Shown here one piece after another: positions 44,868-57,108 of a stretch of DNA of 64,000 nucleotides. The position numbers were made by a program, and so were the translations under genes. The notes below the pieces were generated by a model. The model had not been told where the DNA came from. It saw only the letters and a list, made by a program, of their open reading frames with translations, and ran no database searches. The DNA is from Calonectria ilicicola. Its lineage: Eukaryota; Ascomycota; Sordariomycetes; Hypocreales; Nectriaceae. How positions within the stretch are numbered: the stretch's first letter is position 1; each line of letters opens with the position of its first letter. The stretch covers positions 3,100,001 to 3,164,000 of the forward strand of contig CP085833.1 in NCBI GenBank assembly GCA_020809705.1. Reading direction: 5' to 3'.

Positions 44868-47800
44868 GTCGATGATTGTGCTTAATTTTGTGCTGGCGAG
44901 GGAGCAACGGCGTCTCTGGGCAGCATGGTGGCCCGCAATTCTTACGACTCTCTACACTTCTCACGACCTCTTTTAATCCAAGGGGCTTATAATTGTTGGC
45001 AGCGTCACATTGGACGAGTCAGCGGGTGGTCCTTTGTAATGAGGGAGTGGTGAGGTGAGAACATGACAGGAGCGAGTTATTTGAAAAGGGGAAAAACGAG
45101 GTGGTGTGCTATGAATGTCGCATACCATAAACCTTTAGGCGACCAGGCTAATGGTTTGATACCTGGCGTACATTCTTGATCACCTCATTCAGCTGGACGC
45201 CTTTACACTTTTTTTGTTTTGTTTTTAGTGTTACCCCAGAGAGTTCTTTTTACAATTTTCTATGCTTTAATCCACACGGTTACCCCAGGCTCTAATAGAG
45301 TATTAGTTTCCTCAGGTCTTCTAGAATCCTCTGCAGGGTATAATAAGCAAACATTTCTCGTACAGTTTCATGCCAACGTGATGTTGAAGTTTGTCATGAT
45401 TTTTCCATTGCAATTGTGTTCTTGACCTAGAAAGTTACTCGGGTTGGTGTGAACAAAATTTGGTTGGACTTTTTAAGGGTATATTTTAAATTACCCCCCG
45501 TGTGGTACATTTGTTTGTGGTCGCAATGGTAACAGATCGATAATACGAAATACGCGCATGAGCATCAGATAACGCTCATGTCTAATGCGGGACCAAACAG
45601 ATATTCATTCGTTAACTAGTTCTGCAAGCGTGACGCCTGTATGATTCACATGCCAAGCCCCTTCCAACATGTAACTACCCAAAGGCATCATAAAGGTATG
45701 TCGCTGAACAGACAACAATGCCACTGGTCATTTACAAATATTTCCCCAAAAACTCAGTACTTGTACATAAAAACAGGATCCTTGAGAGTTGGAGGGGTAT
45801 GTCGCTGACTCATTATTTTAAGCCTTGTTTATTTGTAACAAATCCCGATTGTGTAGGTGTGCTACAGGAGCGCGGACGAATCCATCGAAACAACTTATTC
45901 GATTTAAAAAATACCATTGTCAGGGCGTCACAATGATTGCTGACTAAAAAAAGGATGTCCACATGGCTCAGAATCCCGACGAGGATACTCGACCAAAACA
46001 ATTTAGTATTTACTTAGCTTTTATCGTCAATGAATGGCATTGAGGGCAAGATGCCATCGGTTATCCTCAGCTATGGTGGCGCCAAGATGCACTCCAGGGT
46101 ATGAGTGGGTCTGGGTCCCCTAAGTCCATCGCCAATAAAATTTGACCGCATTGATTTCGTCTGAAGTTGATTCAGGTAGCAGGAATGCTCAGACAGCCAT
46201 GGTCCTGGGGTGATCACCCCTGTTAAATGATGTTTCAACGTGGATTTGCGAAGGGGTAAGGATGGATGGCTCTTGGTCGCGAAGCGACGAAGTATAATTT
46301 TTGATCGTCAGCCAAGGCATAGAATTAAAATCGCTCAAGGTCCTTCGACCTCCTCCAATAACCCATGATGCTGAGCGAACGGTAAGGAATGCTGGGTGAT
46401 GGCGATGTCCAAATAGTGAGGAATTCCGCGCAGGGGTCAAGCAATTTAGAGACCAAGAAGGGGTCCTTGCACCAATGAGCCGTCTGTAGTCAGTCACTTC
46501 GGATGGGCCTCTGGAAAATGATGGTCATGTTCGGTTGTTCTTAGGAAGAGGCGGGTGTTGATGAACGGGGAAATGTCGCTTGGCACCAAGAAATAATTTC
46601 GACTTGGTCTGGCTTGGCCTATCCTTAAATGTACATGTCTCAACGCTTCAACCGCAGATCTTCTCTTTCACTACCAAGTTTCGTAGGACGAGAGGTCACA
46701 AGCGCGGGATCCCTCTGTGCTATGAGGTCACTTTTGGATGGTCAAACGTTAGGCAAGGCTTACCCTATGGCCGTTGGACCACTAGAATTTCTCGATGCAT
46801 CTTCTAATGTGAGTGGAGGGTTTGATGGGGTCGAAGGAGAGGGTGCCACACCTTATTCGAATGGCTGTGGACGCTTGAGTGCAATTTCACTTGACGATGA
46901 TGGCGAGCGGGTTGTGCCTTGGCGACCTCGGATCAAGCCACTAATGCAAGGTACTACTGGAGATAGTGGAAACAAGGGGCAAAATTGGGTGCCGCTGAGA
47001 AAGAAAAAAGAACGTAGTGGGTCACTGTCGTGTAGGATTGGTCGTCACTGGTCCATTGTTAATGGTGGCTCGTTTCGCTGGAGTGGCCAATGTGTGCGGC
47101 GGTCCGACCCTCGAAAGATTGTGCGCTCTACGTTTTTCCCAGGGTCGCCTGATTAGAATAAGGACAGCAGATTCAACAGTCTTGTGCAGGAGTAAATAAC
47201 ATATATACAAAAAGAAACAATTTACATCTAAATCTATTTATCCGTCTATTTATTGATTTATCCCACCCCAACGAGCCAGCGCTTCAGGACAGTTGATCAC
47301 TGCTGCGGCGACGTTGAAGGCGGAGAAGTCACAGGGGGACAATCAATCTGCCAGTTTAGGATCAAGGGCCGACAAGCTTAGTTTTCAGTGGCCTATCGGT
47401 GCAATTGCTGTCCTCTTTTCCGCGGACTGGAGCTAAGCAAGGTTCGTGTCTGTGCCTGGGGTGGTGTAGGGCCAAGAGGCAGGGGACAAACCCCCGTCCC
47501 AACCTTCTTTGGGCAAGATTGAGGGTGGGTTTGACATTTGGGTTGTTGGAGACATAGTGGTCTGGGTGTGCTCCGTATGGCGTCTGTTGTTCTTGGCTCT
47601 ACTCCGTATGGTCATGGGGGCCGCTGTGGGAGTCCTACCCCCGCCCCATACCTGCTTCATCGTACCTGCCTTATTTGAGCTCATCTCACCTGCCATTCGG
47701 TTGTGTTTCTGATTTCCCTCTCTCCTTCATTGTTTTCCTCCTTCACCTTTCCCACGCTCTTTCCGGGCCTCACACTCGCTCTTTCGATTCAATTCAGCTG

Positions 47801-48046
47801 CTCTTCTAGCCTACCTTTGGGTTGCGCTTTTCTTGTTGTTCATTTCTCGTCGCTCTTTTTGGACCTGTCTTCCGCGCGCACTTGTCCGCGTATCGACCCA
47901 AGCCAACAAACAAACAACGCTTTCTCACACCACACGACTGTCACTGTGCAGTGAATCAACCATCATTTCAGCATATAAAGGCCTCGTTTAATCGATTCTG
48001 TTTTGGTAATTTTCACGCCGAGCCCTGTCTCGACACACTAATCGCC
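44868..48046. other. 3.2 kb intergenic region, AT-richer, no gene
   Basis: No gene is supported. Visible structure: a 13-bp direct repeat GGTATGTCGCTGA at 45695-45707 and 45796-45808, and a 7-bp inverted repeat CATGAGC/GCTCATG at 45557-45580. A CT-rich promoter tract (47711-47770) lies upstream of the GH72 gene. The frame at 46629-47156 is short on evidence (no domain, no splice context). Confidence 0.55.
47711..47770 (+). promoter_or_regulatory. Pyrimidine-rich promoter tract of the GH72 gene
   Basis: A stretch dominated by C and T (CCCTCTCTCCTTC, CCTCCTTCACC, CACGCTCTTTCC) starts about 330 bp before the ATG. Its placement fits the core promoter of a strongly expressed fungal gene; the inference is from composition only. 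Confidence 0.5.
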
Positions 48047-49675
48047 ATGCTTGTAAGTCATCAACTTGATCCAGAACCTGTGTTCTTGATCACGGAACTG
48101 TCAAGTCCGTGTCTTGGCCTTATCTAACAGCGTCACTAACATACCATCACAGATCAACGCCGCCCTAATGGCCCTTGCGGCCTCGGTTGTCAGCGCCGTT
48201 CAGCCTCTCACCATCCAGGGAACCGAATTTGTCAACTCCAAGACTGGTAAAAGGTTCCAGATTGTTGGCATGGCTTACCAGCCAGGTGGTAGCGCTGGCT
48301 ATGACCCTGAGACTGGCAAGGATCCCCTTAGCCACAAGGAGGAGTGCTTGCGCGATGCTGCTCTGATGCAGATTCTTGGCATCAACGCCATCCGTGTCTA
48401 CAACCTTGACCCTAACATCAATCACGATGAGTGTGCCAGTATTTTCAATGCCGTAAGTACATGGATACTTGCCCTCTTGATAGGGGTCAAGCTCCTTTAT
48501 ACAGGACGAGCAAGCTGATAATTTTATAGGCTGGCATGTACATGATGATTGATGTCAATTCGCCACTTCCAGGCGAAGCCCTTCAGTCCATTAACCCCTG
48601 GGAGAGCTACTATACCGAGTATCTCAACCGCACCTTTGCTATTGTCGAGGCCTTCAGCAACTATCCCAACACCCTGTTGTTCTTTTCTGGAAACGAGGTC
48701 ATCAACGACGTCCCCACCGCCGAGTACGCCCCCCAGTACATCCGGGCTGTCACACGTGATCTCAAGAACTACATCAAGAACAACATTGACCGCAAGATCC
48801 CTGTTGGTTATTCTGCTGCTGATGTTCGAGATGTCCTCTGGGATACCTGGAATTATATGCAGTGCTCTATTGAGAGCGAGAAGAACGACGAAAGCCGTGC
48901 TGATGTTTTTGCTCTTAACTCTTACAGTTGGTGTGGCCCTGATGCTACCTATGAAAGCTCTTCCTACGACAAATTGGTTGAGGGATTCAAGGACACCTCT
49001 GTGCCTATCTTTTTCAGCGAGTACGGCTGCAACACGCCCAAGCCTCGCTACTGGAACGAGACCCAGGCCATGTACGGCGACAACATGACTTCCATCTTCT
49101 CTGGTGGTGTTGTGTACGAATACACCGAGGAGGACAACAACTATGGTCTGGTTCAGATTGGAGACGATTCCGCTCAGATTCTCGGTGACTTCAACCGCCT
49201 CAAGAACCAATTTGCGAAGATCGAATGGTCAAAGATCCAGTCTGAATCCGCCAGCAAGAACGAACCCGATGCGCCAACCTGCAAGTCTAGTCTCATTGAG
49301 GAAAAGGGCTTTGACACCAACTTTACACTTCCCGCGATTCCCTCAGACGCCGCGAAGCTTGTTAAGAACGGCATCAGCAACAAGCCCTCTGGAAAGATTG
49401 TTTCGATTGACAGCTGGGATGTTACTCTTACAGTCAAGGACGCCGACGGCAACGAAATGAAGGACCTAAAGGTTGTTCCCCTGGAAGACGACGAAGCCAA
49501 CTATTCTGGAAAGAACGAGGCCGACACTGGCAGTGAGACCACTGGCAACTCGACTAGCAACTCGACATCAAATAGCAGCTCCAGCGCCGGTGCTGCTGAG
49601 GGTGCTGCTGGCGTTATTCAGCCTCTGATGTGGGCTGTTGCTGCGCCTTTGGCTATTATGATGATGGCTCTGTAA
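48047..49675 (+). CDS. GH72 1,3-beta-glucanosyltransferase, GPI-anchored (GAS/GEL family)
   Basis: Three exons (48047-48052, 48153-48452, 48530-49675) encode 483 residues. Exon 1 holds just two codons. Residues 1 to about 17 form the signal peptide (MLINAALMALAASVVSA). The GH72 domain shows KRFQIVGMAYQPGG, INAIRVYNLDP, the acid/base E158 in FFSGNEVIND and the nucleophile E266 in IFFSEYGCN. No Cys-rich X8/CBM43 module follows, so it belongs to the GAS subfamily without that module (Gel1/Gas3-5-like). A Ser/Asn-rich stretch and hydrophobic tail (IQPLMWAVAAPLAIMMMAL) give the GPI signal. The enzyme elongates beta-1,3-glucan in the cell wall. Confidence 0.95.
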
Positions 49676-50047
49676 GGGGGGATTGAATGAAGAGTTTTGA
49701 GAGGGTTTCTTTTCTTATACCGCATTGTTTAGAAATATTATGATCTGTTACATTCACACCATAGAGCGAGCGGACGAGGAATATATGTTGGCGCGTTATG
49801 ATACCAATAGACAGGTAACTCTGTCTTGAGCTGAGAGTTCCTTAGCTGTTCAATTTGATAACCCACCCTTTCAGTTTGCCGTTAATCACATGAGTAATAA
49901 TGTATTCAGCCCTCAGCCGAACGTCCTAGATCAATACATGTGTCTCTGCGTCCATTGAATAACATGACATGGGCTGGACATTACCCCAGGACAAGTTCGC
50001 CTTGGGCTAGTTCACGATGAGACCTTCTTCCTCACCCCAATAAAACA
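49676..50047. other. 3' flank of the GH72 gene
   Basis: 372 bp of non-coding DNA; nothing specific. Confidence 0.5.
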
Positions 50048-50242
50048 TTACTTCTTTGAATTCTTCCTTTCTTTCTTGCCTCTGGCTGTAGAGTATTGCC
50101 TGTGCTCAGCGTTCTGCTCGACGGTGGGACACAGAGGGCTCGTAGAGCATGGGAGACAGTATTCGTGATCACCCAAGTCTGCGGCGTGGCAGCACGCGGG
50201 GCAACACGCATCGACGAGGGAGGATTTGGCCACGGCGGTCAT
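50048..50242 (-). CDS. Possible small cysteine-rich protein (64 aa)
   Basis: An ATG-started frame encodes a short chain with eight or so early cysteines/histidines, DACCPACCHAADLGDHEYCLPCST, resembling two CxxC knuckles. A strongly basic tail follows (ARGKKERKNSKK). I do not recognise a family. A small zinc-binding protein is possible; equally it may be chance. The C/H spacing and lysine-rich ending, with no competing gene on either strand, are the only support. There is no visible intron. Confidence 0.4.
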   Translation of the reverse strand: MTAVAKSSLVDACCPACCHAADLGDHEYCLPCSTSPLCPTVEQNAEHRQYSTARGKKERKNSKK

Positions 50243-51933
50243 TGTTGGGTATTAGGCTGAATTGACGACTTTTCCGAAGGCTGGGGAAACTGAAGGCAGA
50301 ACCCGGGTTAGCAAAGAAGCTTCTGCTGCTGATTTAGATGAGCTGACTTACTGTTGTTGTAGGAGCTGTAACGGACGCAGCGGCTAGCGAGATGGGAACT
50401 TAGACGTAGGCTATCGAGTCGGGATGATCTGCGTATCTTTTGATCGGAACACGTCAACGGCTTGATCATTTGTACGTATCTCGAGGGTATCGTCACCAAC
50501 CTAACTTCAAGTTGTGAGATTTCTTGATGGAGGAAAAAAAAAGACGGATAAGTGTAGAGTGTAGTATCAGAGAAGTGAGGTCTTGGCTTCCTCCCGCCCC
50601 TGATTTATCTTTCCTTTTGATAACACCCGGCAGGTTGATTTCGGTTTGATGCCAGGTTTCATTCAGCCCGTTTGGCGAGAGTATATAATAAACGAGAGCA
50701 AGCGTCGCAGCGTGATTGATTTGATTGATTAAGGAGCTCTTCTTCTTTTTTGTTATGTTTTTTCGGCTCTGCTGGGCATGGCACCGTCACAATTGTCACT
50801 CTTCCCCCCTTCCCCTCAAAAGGGTGTTGCCGTTGTTTGGCCGGATAATACAGAAAGATGCAGAAAAGTGAGGCGCCTCAAACATTGCCTTGCCGCATTG
50901 TCCTTTTTTTTTTTTTTTTGCTGCGTCCCCCCCCTTGCCCCTAAATGGTGTGAGCCTGGTTCGCGAACCACTGTGATGAGTGTTTCTTGCCTTGTTTCTA
51001 ATCGGCACGGGTTCCTGCCCACTCTAACTGTTTTTTTAAAATTGCTTCTTAGGGGAGGCACGGGAGGGAAAGGAGAAGGAAAGGGATAAAAAAAAATACT
51101 ACATTGATAAAAATTTTGAAGGTACCGATTTTTTTTTTTTTTAAAAAAAAAGATAAAGGGCACTTGGCTCTCGCCCCTGCCGATTGCCGGATGCTCCATT
51201 GATGCAGCGTGTTGGGCCAGTTGGTGTGAAGTGGCTGGTGCGATATCGGGGTTTGTGCATTTTTGGGGAAAAAAAAAAAGGCGATTTTGGGAGACGCAAT
51301 GCGTGGCACAAGTCTTGTATCTTGACAGAGATGGGGGAGGCAAACGGGGAGGAAGGAGGGATTGGGTGGTGGTGGTGATATGCTAAAGTGCTGGGCGGTG
51401 GTCATGAGCTACGAACGAGTTGTTGTTTGGCGTCCAAATATTAGACCATTTTATGCGTCAAGAAATAGGGACCTCAATATTACATGCTACGAGGTGAATT
51501 CTTTGTGATGGCCCAAGCATGGAATCAGTTTAGCTACTATGGGATGGTACTCTGTTGGTAGTGACTTTGACATCGCCACAGGGCTTCGTATCATGGGACG
51601 AAAGTGGAAGCCAGTGGGCACACCTATACCCCATTGAGCTACATGCTTGAACCAGGATTCACCACAAATCACAGCCAGGCCAAAATTGTAAAAAAAAATG
51701 TCATCAGGTAATCTATTAGCTTTCTCTCTTTCATCGTAGCTGACATACTACCATACACAGCTTCTCGGCCCCATAATGACCGAGAGCCTTGGAATTCGCA
51801 TCTCCAGTCATCCTCCCCTTCTATCGTGCAAGTACAGAAACATATCAGGTATCCTATTTTTGTTGTACCTGTACCCACGCTCCCTGTCTGAACATGGAGC
51901 GCTCCGCTTCAATGCTTCCTTTTCCTATCTTAT
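50243..51933. other. Intergenic with a cluster of homopolymer tracts
   Basis: No gene is supported. Long runs occur at 50904-50919 (T16), 51129-51151 (T14 then A9), 51269-51279 (A11) and in several shorter C and A runs. Frames in this block are built from these runs and are discounted. The right end is the 3' flank of ACL2. Confidence 0.55.
51129..51151. repeat. T14A9 homopolymer junction
   Basis: Fourteen T directly followed by nine A: a self-complementary AT tract able to form a hairpin or exclude nucleosomes. It sits 0.8 kb beyond the ACL2 stop. Confidence 0.6.
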
Positions 51934-53795
51934 TTAACCCTGGAACTCCTGGGCTTTGCTCTCTTCCCATTTGCCGGGGATAAGAGCCAGAGGCACGATA
52001 CCAGAGACGTGCATCTCGGGGCCGAAGATCTTGGCGTTGAGGCCGAGCTCCTGGGTAGCCTGCTTCATGTTCTTAAGACCCTCCTGGTAGTTGGGACCGG
52101 CACGTCGCACCCAGATCTGGACCTTGTGCTCAACGAGCTTGGGAGCGAAGTCTCGGAGAGCGCGGATGACACCCTTGAAAGTGCTGGCGACGTTGGTGAA
52201 GTTGGCAATACCACCACCAATGAAGAGGACCTTGCCCTTCTCCGACTCAGGAGCACGGAGGAGGAGGTCGAGGACGGTGCGGGCGTAGTGGTAGGTCTGG
52301 GACTCGGTGGGAGCACCAGAGTACTCACCGTAGTTGGCGAGCTCATCGGCGAAACCAGCAGAGGCAATGGCATCGGCGTAGACGACGGAGGCACCACCAC
52401 CGGCAACAAGGGTCCAGATACGGCCCTTGGGGTTGAGGACGGTGAGCTTCAGGGAAGCACCAGTCTTGGCATCGAGGTCAGCGATGTAAGCCTCCTCCTT
52501 GGTCAACTCACGACCGAAAGGAGCAGGGAAGTCCATGGGGGGACCAGCATCGATGTTGACCTTGTCGCCACCAGCGGCAATGTTGGTGAGGCCGAGAGCA
52601 GCGGGGGATCGAGCAATGGCCCACTTGACACCGCACTCGAAGTCGGCAGTCTGGTCAAGCTTGGCAGCAAGATCGAGGAAGTGAACCTCAGCAGAGGTCT
52701 TGTCCTCGTTGGGGATCACCACCAAGGGGTTGATCTCGAGGTATGTGAACTGGCAGTCGACGTAGACGGCGTAGAGGCGGGTGATGAAGTCAACGAGGAC
52801 ATTGTGAACACCAGCGGGGACCTTCTTGAGGAGAGAGGCAGCAATCTCCTCGTTGGAGGGGTACTCAGCAAGGTCGACGGGGATCAAGAGCTTCTCAGCC
52901 TTGGCGTCGACATCACCAACATCAACACCACCCTCGTGGGTGAAGAGGATCCAGTCGCCCTATACGCATAGACATATTAGTAAGTGGTTTCGCGAAAGCA
53001 ACTTGATATCCTGGGTTGTATGCGGGCCTGGTGGATTGTTCCCGAACTAATGCCAGGATTCGGTCGGTTCGGGAGGGATCTTATCGTGGCATCCGTTCGC
53101 CCGGACCGGTTGAAGCCCACAAAACGCGACCAGTTCCGGCTTGTAAGCTCGGAATTGGAGTACATCTTTCCGCTGGTCCTTAAAGCTCGACGGCACTAGA
53201 AAAAAAGCCCTTCTCCTGGGCCTGAGTTTGAAAATTTCATGTTGAACGTTTGAAATTCAAACCGGCCCAGTGCAACCTCACATACGCTCCGCTCCTCAAA
53301 CTCAAACTCGGAAAAAAAAAGATCAAAAAAAGGAAAAAACGGGTTGCAACTTACATCACGGACAGAGTTGATGTTGATGTAGTACTCGGTGTCTTGAGGG
53401 TGAGGGACAAAGGGCTCGACGAGGAATTGTCGGAGAGTGCCAACAATGTGCTCGACCTTCTGCTCCTTACCAGCACGCTCAGCAATCCAAGCCTTGGCCT
53501 CGGGCCAGGTCTTGTTGAGAGCGAGAAGACCGCTCTTCCCTCGTCGCTTGATGAGCTGATCGGGCTTTGCGACGAACTTGGCGCCGGACTGGAGGAGCCA
53601 AGGGTAGGTGACCTCAGCCTGGTTCAGGACGTCGTTGACGTTGGCATCCTCGGGGAAGTGCAGAGAGGCCAAGCGAGAAGGAGGGTTGTGGGTGGTAGGG
53701 GCGGGGAGAGGGCTCGGCTTGATGACGGGAGCACGAGTGAGGTGGTAGTTGAGGATGGCCTTGCCGTCGGCCTCGAGGATCGACTTGGCGGACAT
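51934..53795 (-). CDS. ACL2: ATP-citrate lyase subunit 2 (ATP-grasp subunit)
   Basis: Two exons (53795-53355, 52959-51934) give 488 residues. The protein matches the N-terminal half of animal ATP-citrate lyase: [37 protein letters not shown] (ATP-grasp), [40 protein letters not shown] and [21 protein letters not shown], with [22 protein letters not shown] in the citrate-binding region. With ACL1 it makes cytosolic acetyl-CoA and oxaloacetate from citrate, CoA and ATP, feeding lipid synthesis and histone acetylation. The single intron is 395 nt, far above the local norm. It is divergent from ACL1 across a 3.7 kb intergenic region. Confidence 0.97.
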
Positions 53796-54497
53796 TGTGG
53801 ATGTGGATTACGGGGAGAGAAGATGTGGAAGAAGGAAGAGGTAAGTCTGACGGGCGAGTGTCTGTCTTGTCCCTTTTGTTCAATTCTGGATGAGAGAGGA
53901 GCAAACGTCAGCAGGCTGGCCAGAAAGTGAAGAGAAGGCGGTGGAATCTCGCAAGTGCGGGCAGGGTGAAGCGGGGAGTGGAAGGCTGGAGCTGAAGGCG
54001 AGTGCCGAAGCTGAAGCTATTCCGGGGAACGGCGAAGTGAATGGCAACGGCAAACACGACGAACCGTGGGCGCAATGGCAGTGGAAATGTGCGGGCAGTC
54101 CAGCCAAAGATGAACGACGAGGCGACAAAGTGGCAGCGGTGGGGGGGAAAAGCTCTACTCACCAGTTGCACAAAAGCTGAGCTGGGACAATCAACTGAAA
54201 GACGCGGAGAGGGGTTGAAGAGGATTTGGAAGCGAAGTCTCGCGAAAGATGAGACGGGGCAGAGGGGAGGGAGAAGATGGATGAAGACGGAGCCGGGCAG
54301 CAGCTTGTCTCTCGAAAAAACGAAGCTTCCAGGATTTGGCGCCTCAAAGGGGATTGAGACGGTGGGTGGGTGGAGGGGCTGGCTCATCCCCATCGCCCAT
54401 CCTGTCCCATCCCATCACATTGCCCCTTGGGCGGACTGACAGTACAACTTACCCCTCCAACACCTCTGCGTCCCCGTCCTGGGCGGTCAGAGCCCAG

Positions 54498-54505
54498 AGG
54501 TACCT
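54498..54505. promoter_or_regulatory. AGGTACCT palindrome, copy 1 of 3 in the ACL region
   Basis: A perfect 8-bp palindrome about 700 bp upstream of ACL2; a GGTACC core follows at 54533. A binding factor is not known to me. Confidence 0.45.
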
Positions 54506-56340
54506 GCTGGACCCCTGGCACGCCATGCGAGAGGTACCGCCCGCGGGCCAGGGTGCGTCGGCGGGTTGCTGGGGGCCACCGAGGGGTGGCGGAGAGGAAC
54601 AGGCACCAAAAAAAAGTTTTGGGGTCCTTGTAAAACCGCTGAGGCCACCACACAACTGAGCGACCACCCCGATGTACCGGTACCTGTCGCTGGGAGCCAC
54701 ACACTAAAGCCCTCTTATCCCCAGCTGTTGAGGACCAAGTGGATCACGCCCGACGAGACATTCGATCCGACCTGCCTTGGCTTCCACGAGCCCGCCGAAA
54801 TCCACCGCAGCCTGCAAGCCTTCTAATTTCCCTGGTTGCTTTGCCGTATTGTTTGCTTCTACTTGGTTCTTTCTGTGACGAAGTCGTCACCTGCGTTTCT
54901 CCAGCGAAACCCCCCGTGTTCCGCGTTCCGTGGGGGGAGCGGGTTGAGTGCCGTTGGCCGGCAGACCAAGAGCTTGGTTGAGCTAGGGGTGTTGCTGTTG
55001 GAGGGGGGGGTGCGAACTCGGTGGAAGGCTGGGGAAGTTTTGTGACTTGAGTTTCTGCCGTTCCCCGCCGCCTTCCGGTCCGTACTGTGTGTGCTCTGCC
55101 GGAAGTGCCTCTCCGCCGCCCGCCGTGCTTCTGCACGGAGCTGCATGCGTTGACGATGGATGGCTTGGGCTTGGGCTACGGGAACTATAGACTGGCCTGA
55201 ATGTCTCGGCCTCCGTTGGAGTCACGCAAGAGTGCAGAGTGCAGAATGCACTGCGCAGTGCCTCAGAATAGTTTCTGTGTGGCCTATCCTGGATAGATCC
55301 GATCAAAGAGCCATATGGCACCGGAGCTGTCCCGATACGTGTTCAACAGCAAACACCGGTGGGCAATGCTCGGTCACGATTGGGTCTCATCTCAGCTAGT
55401 TGCGCCCGGCGCCATGCCGTTGGATGGAGCGGAACCTCTCATTTTTCCCCCTTTGAATTAATTGTCCGTCATTACTCGCTCGTTCCCAGGTCCTCACGGC
55501 GCCTTTTGCTCGCGAGCTGACAGTGGCCGAGTTGGTGCTCGACAGTGGGTGGTCAGCGGCTTTCGGGCCTCTCCCCCCACTAATCCCACGCACCCGCACC
55601 CGGTGCATACACCCGGAGCCCACTACGCCCACCTTGAGACCTAAATCGCCGGCTGAGAACGGGACAGCTCTTCTGGTCCAAACAGTCCATCGGCCTCCGA
55701 ACCTCGGTGCATGTGGAGAGCAGAAATTGTACGTTTGATAAAAATAATGTCGCATCAAGTGAAGCAAGCAGTTTCATAGCCCCCTTCTTAATTCCCGCTG
55801 TCACAATCAAGAGGTGGTGCCACAAGTTGCTTTTCTCGGGGGTGGGTGCACTGAGGCGCTTTGTCCCACACTTTGAGAAGGATGACGGCTGAGGCATGAC
55901 ACGCCCTTCTAGGAAGGCCATCTAGTCAACACGAGGCCCCCCAATGCGCCTGGTCAATACCAGTTGCCCGGAGGCAGGCCTGTCTAGCCCAACCACTGGG
56001 GGCTCGCCCTTTGGAAATAGGGGTTTGAGATGCTTGGGGATGACGATCTAGGAGATCATCGTCAAGATGGCATCTCCCAGGGTGCCTGTCCTGCCCGGGC
56101 GATGCAGCGTGCAGTGCAGTTAACCGACTGGTGTGGCGGTTGTGGTTCAATCAGTTGCAGACAAACTCCCCGCCATTTCATCGAACGCCCAGGACGTGAC
56201 CAAACACCCTCCAACCGGACGGGCGAGTCGAGTCTAGCAGCACCATTGGAGTCAATGGTAGGCCTGTCCTTGATCACTACGTTTTACACCTGGTCCATGG
56301 GGTCCATGGGGGAGCATGCCGTGGCGGCGGGGGGATCTTT

Positions 56341-56356
56341 CAAGTACCAGTACTTG
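56341..56356. promoter_or_regulatory. 16-bp inverted repeat CAAGTAC-CA-GTACTTG
   Basis: Two 7-bp half-sites in perfect inverted orientation with a 2-bp spacer, about 1.1 kb upstream of ACL1. This is a candidate dimeric transcription-factor site; its core shares GTAC with the GGTACC elements. Confidence 0.45.
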
Positions 56357-57067
56357 TGATACCTGGTGTCCGTCTCAGTTGTAGTTCGTTTACGCCTGGC
56401 ACGGTAAAGACACTGCAAAAAGTCGGGCACGCTTCAATGCAAATCGACGGGACATGGGTCCCTCCCTTGGTACGCTTGCGTTATGTCTGGCGTGGGCGGC
56501 GGCGTGGGATTCAACAGATCAACGCAACGAAAAAAAAAAGAGGACCCAGAAAGAGCGACATCCCCAAAAAATTCTCGACCCCAACTCTCAACTAGTACGC
56601 ACGCACCGCTTGGGATTTTTGGCTCTACTCATTTGCAGAAACCCGCCGGCAGTTGTGGAAATCTGTACGAGCTTAATTCTTTTTCCAGCTTCAAGGACCA
56701 TAGTATCTCTGACCTAATTGCTTGCTGGTCAGACTATCGACGCTGAGATCTGGACCGCTCTCCAACTGGTAAGTTTTTTTCTCTTTTTTACTTTTTTGCT
56801 TGGCTTGCATCTTTTTTTCCCCCTTGCGCTGTATTGCTCCGATGCCCGCGTGCGTGTGTGGTGGCATGGAGGGGCGCTTTACGTACCTGGTACAGTAGCC
56901 AGTGTCCACCGCCGATGCACGGAAATCTACTGGAGGAGGCCAAGTTCTGAACGCTGGGGGCAAGCATGGGTACCTGGCGCCGGCTGCACTGCACCTACCC
57001 CACTGTTTTTTTTTGGTGGTGGTGGCCCCTAGTGCTACACCTGCCGACAGCTCCCCTCCAGACCTGG

Positions 57068-57108
57068 AGGTACCTCTCGCCCAAGGAGGGGAGTTGCTTC
57101 AGGTACCT
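57068..57108. promoter_or_regulatory. Two AGGTACCT palindromes 33 bp apart, upstream of ACL1
   Basis: Copies at 57068-57075 and 57101-57108, about 375-410 bp before the ACL1 ATG; a GGTACCTG lies at 56969. Phasing of 33 bp is about three helical turns. Function is inferred only from recurrence and position. Confidence 0.5.

Noticed and set aside
46629..47156. 175-codon plus-strand frame in the septin-GH72 gap
   Set aside because: No recognisable domain, no introns, ordinary intergenic composition. It cannot be excluded as a small orphan gene but is not supported.
48524..49210. 228-codon minus-strand frame antisense to GH72
   Set aside because: Antisense shadow of a well supported GH72 exon.
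52009..52971. 320-codon plus-strand frame antisense to ACL2
   Set aside because: Strong codon bias in a highly expressed gene leaves the opposite frame open. The protein is a Val/Gly/Glu-rich shadow with no domain.
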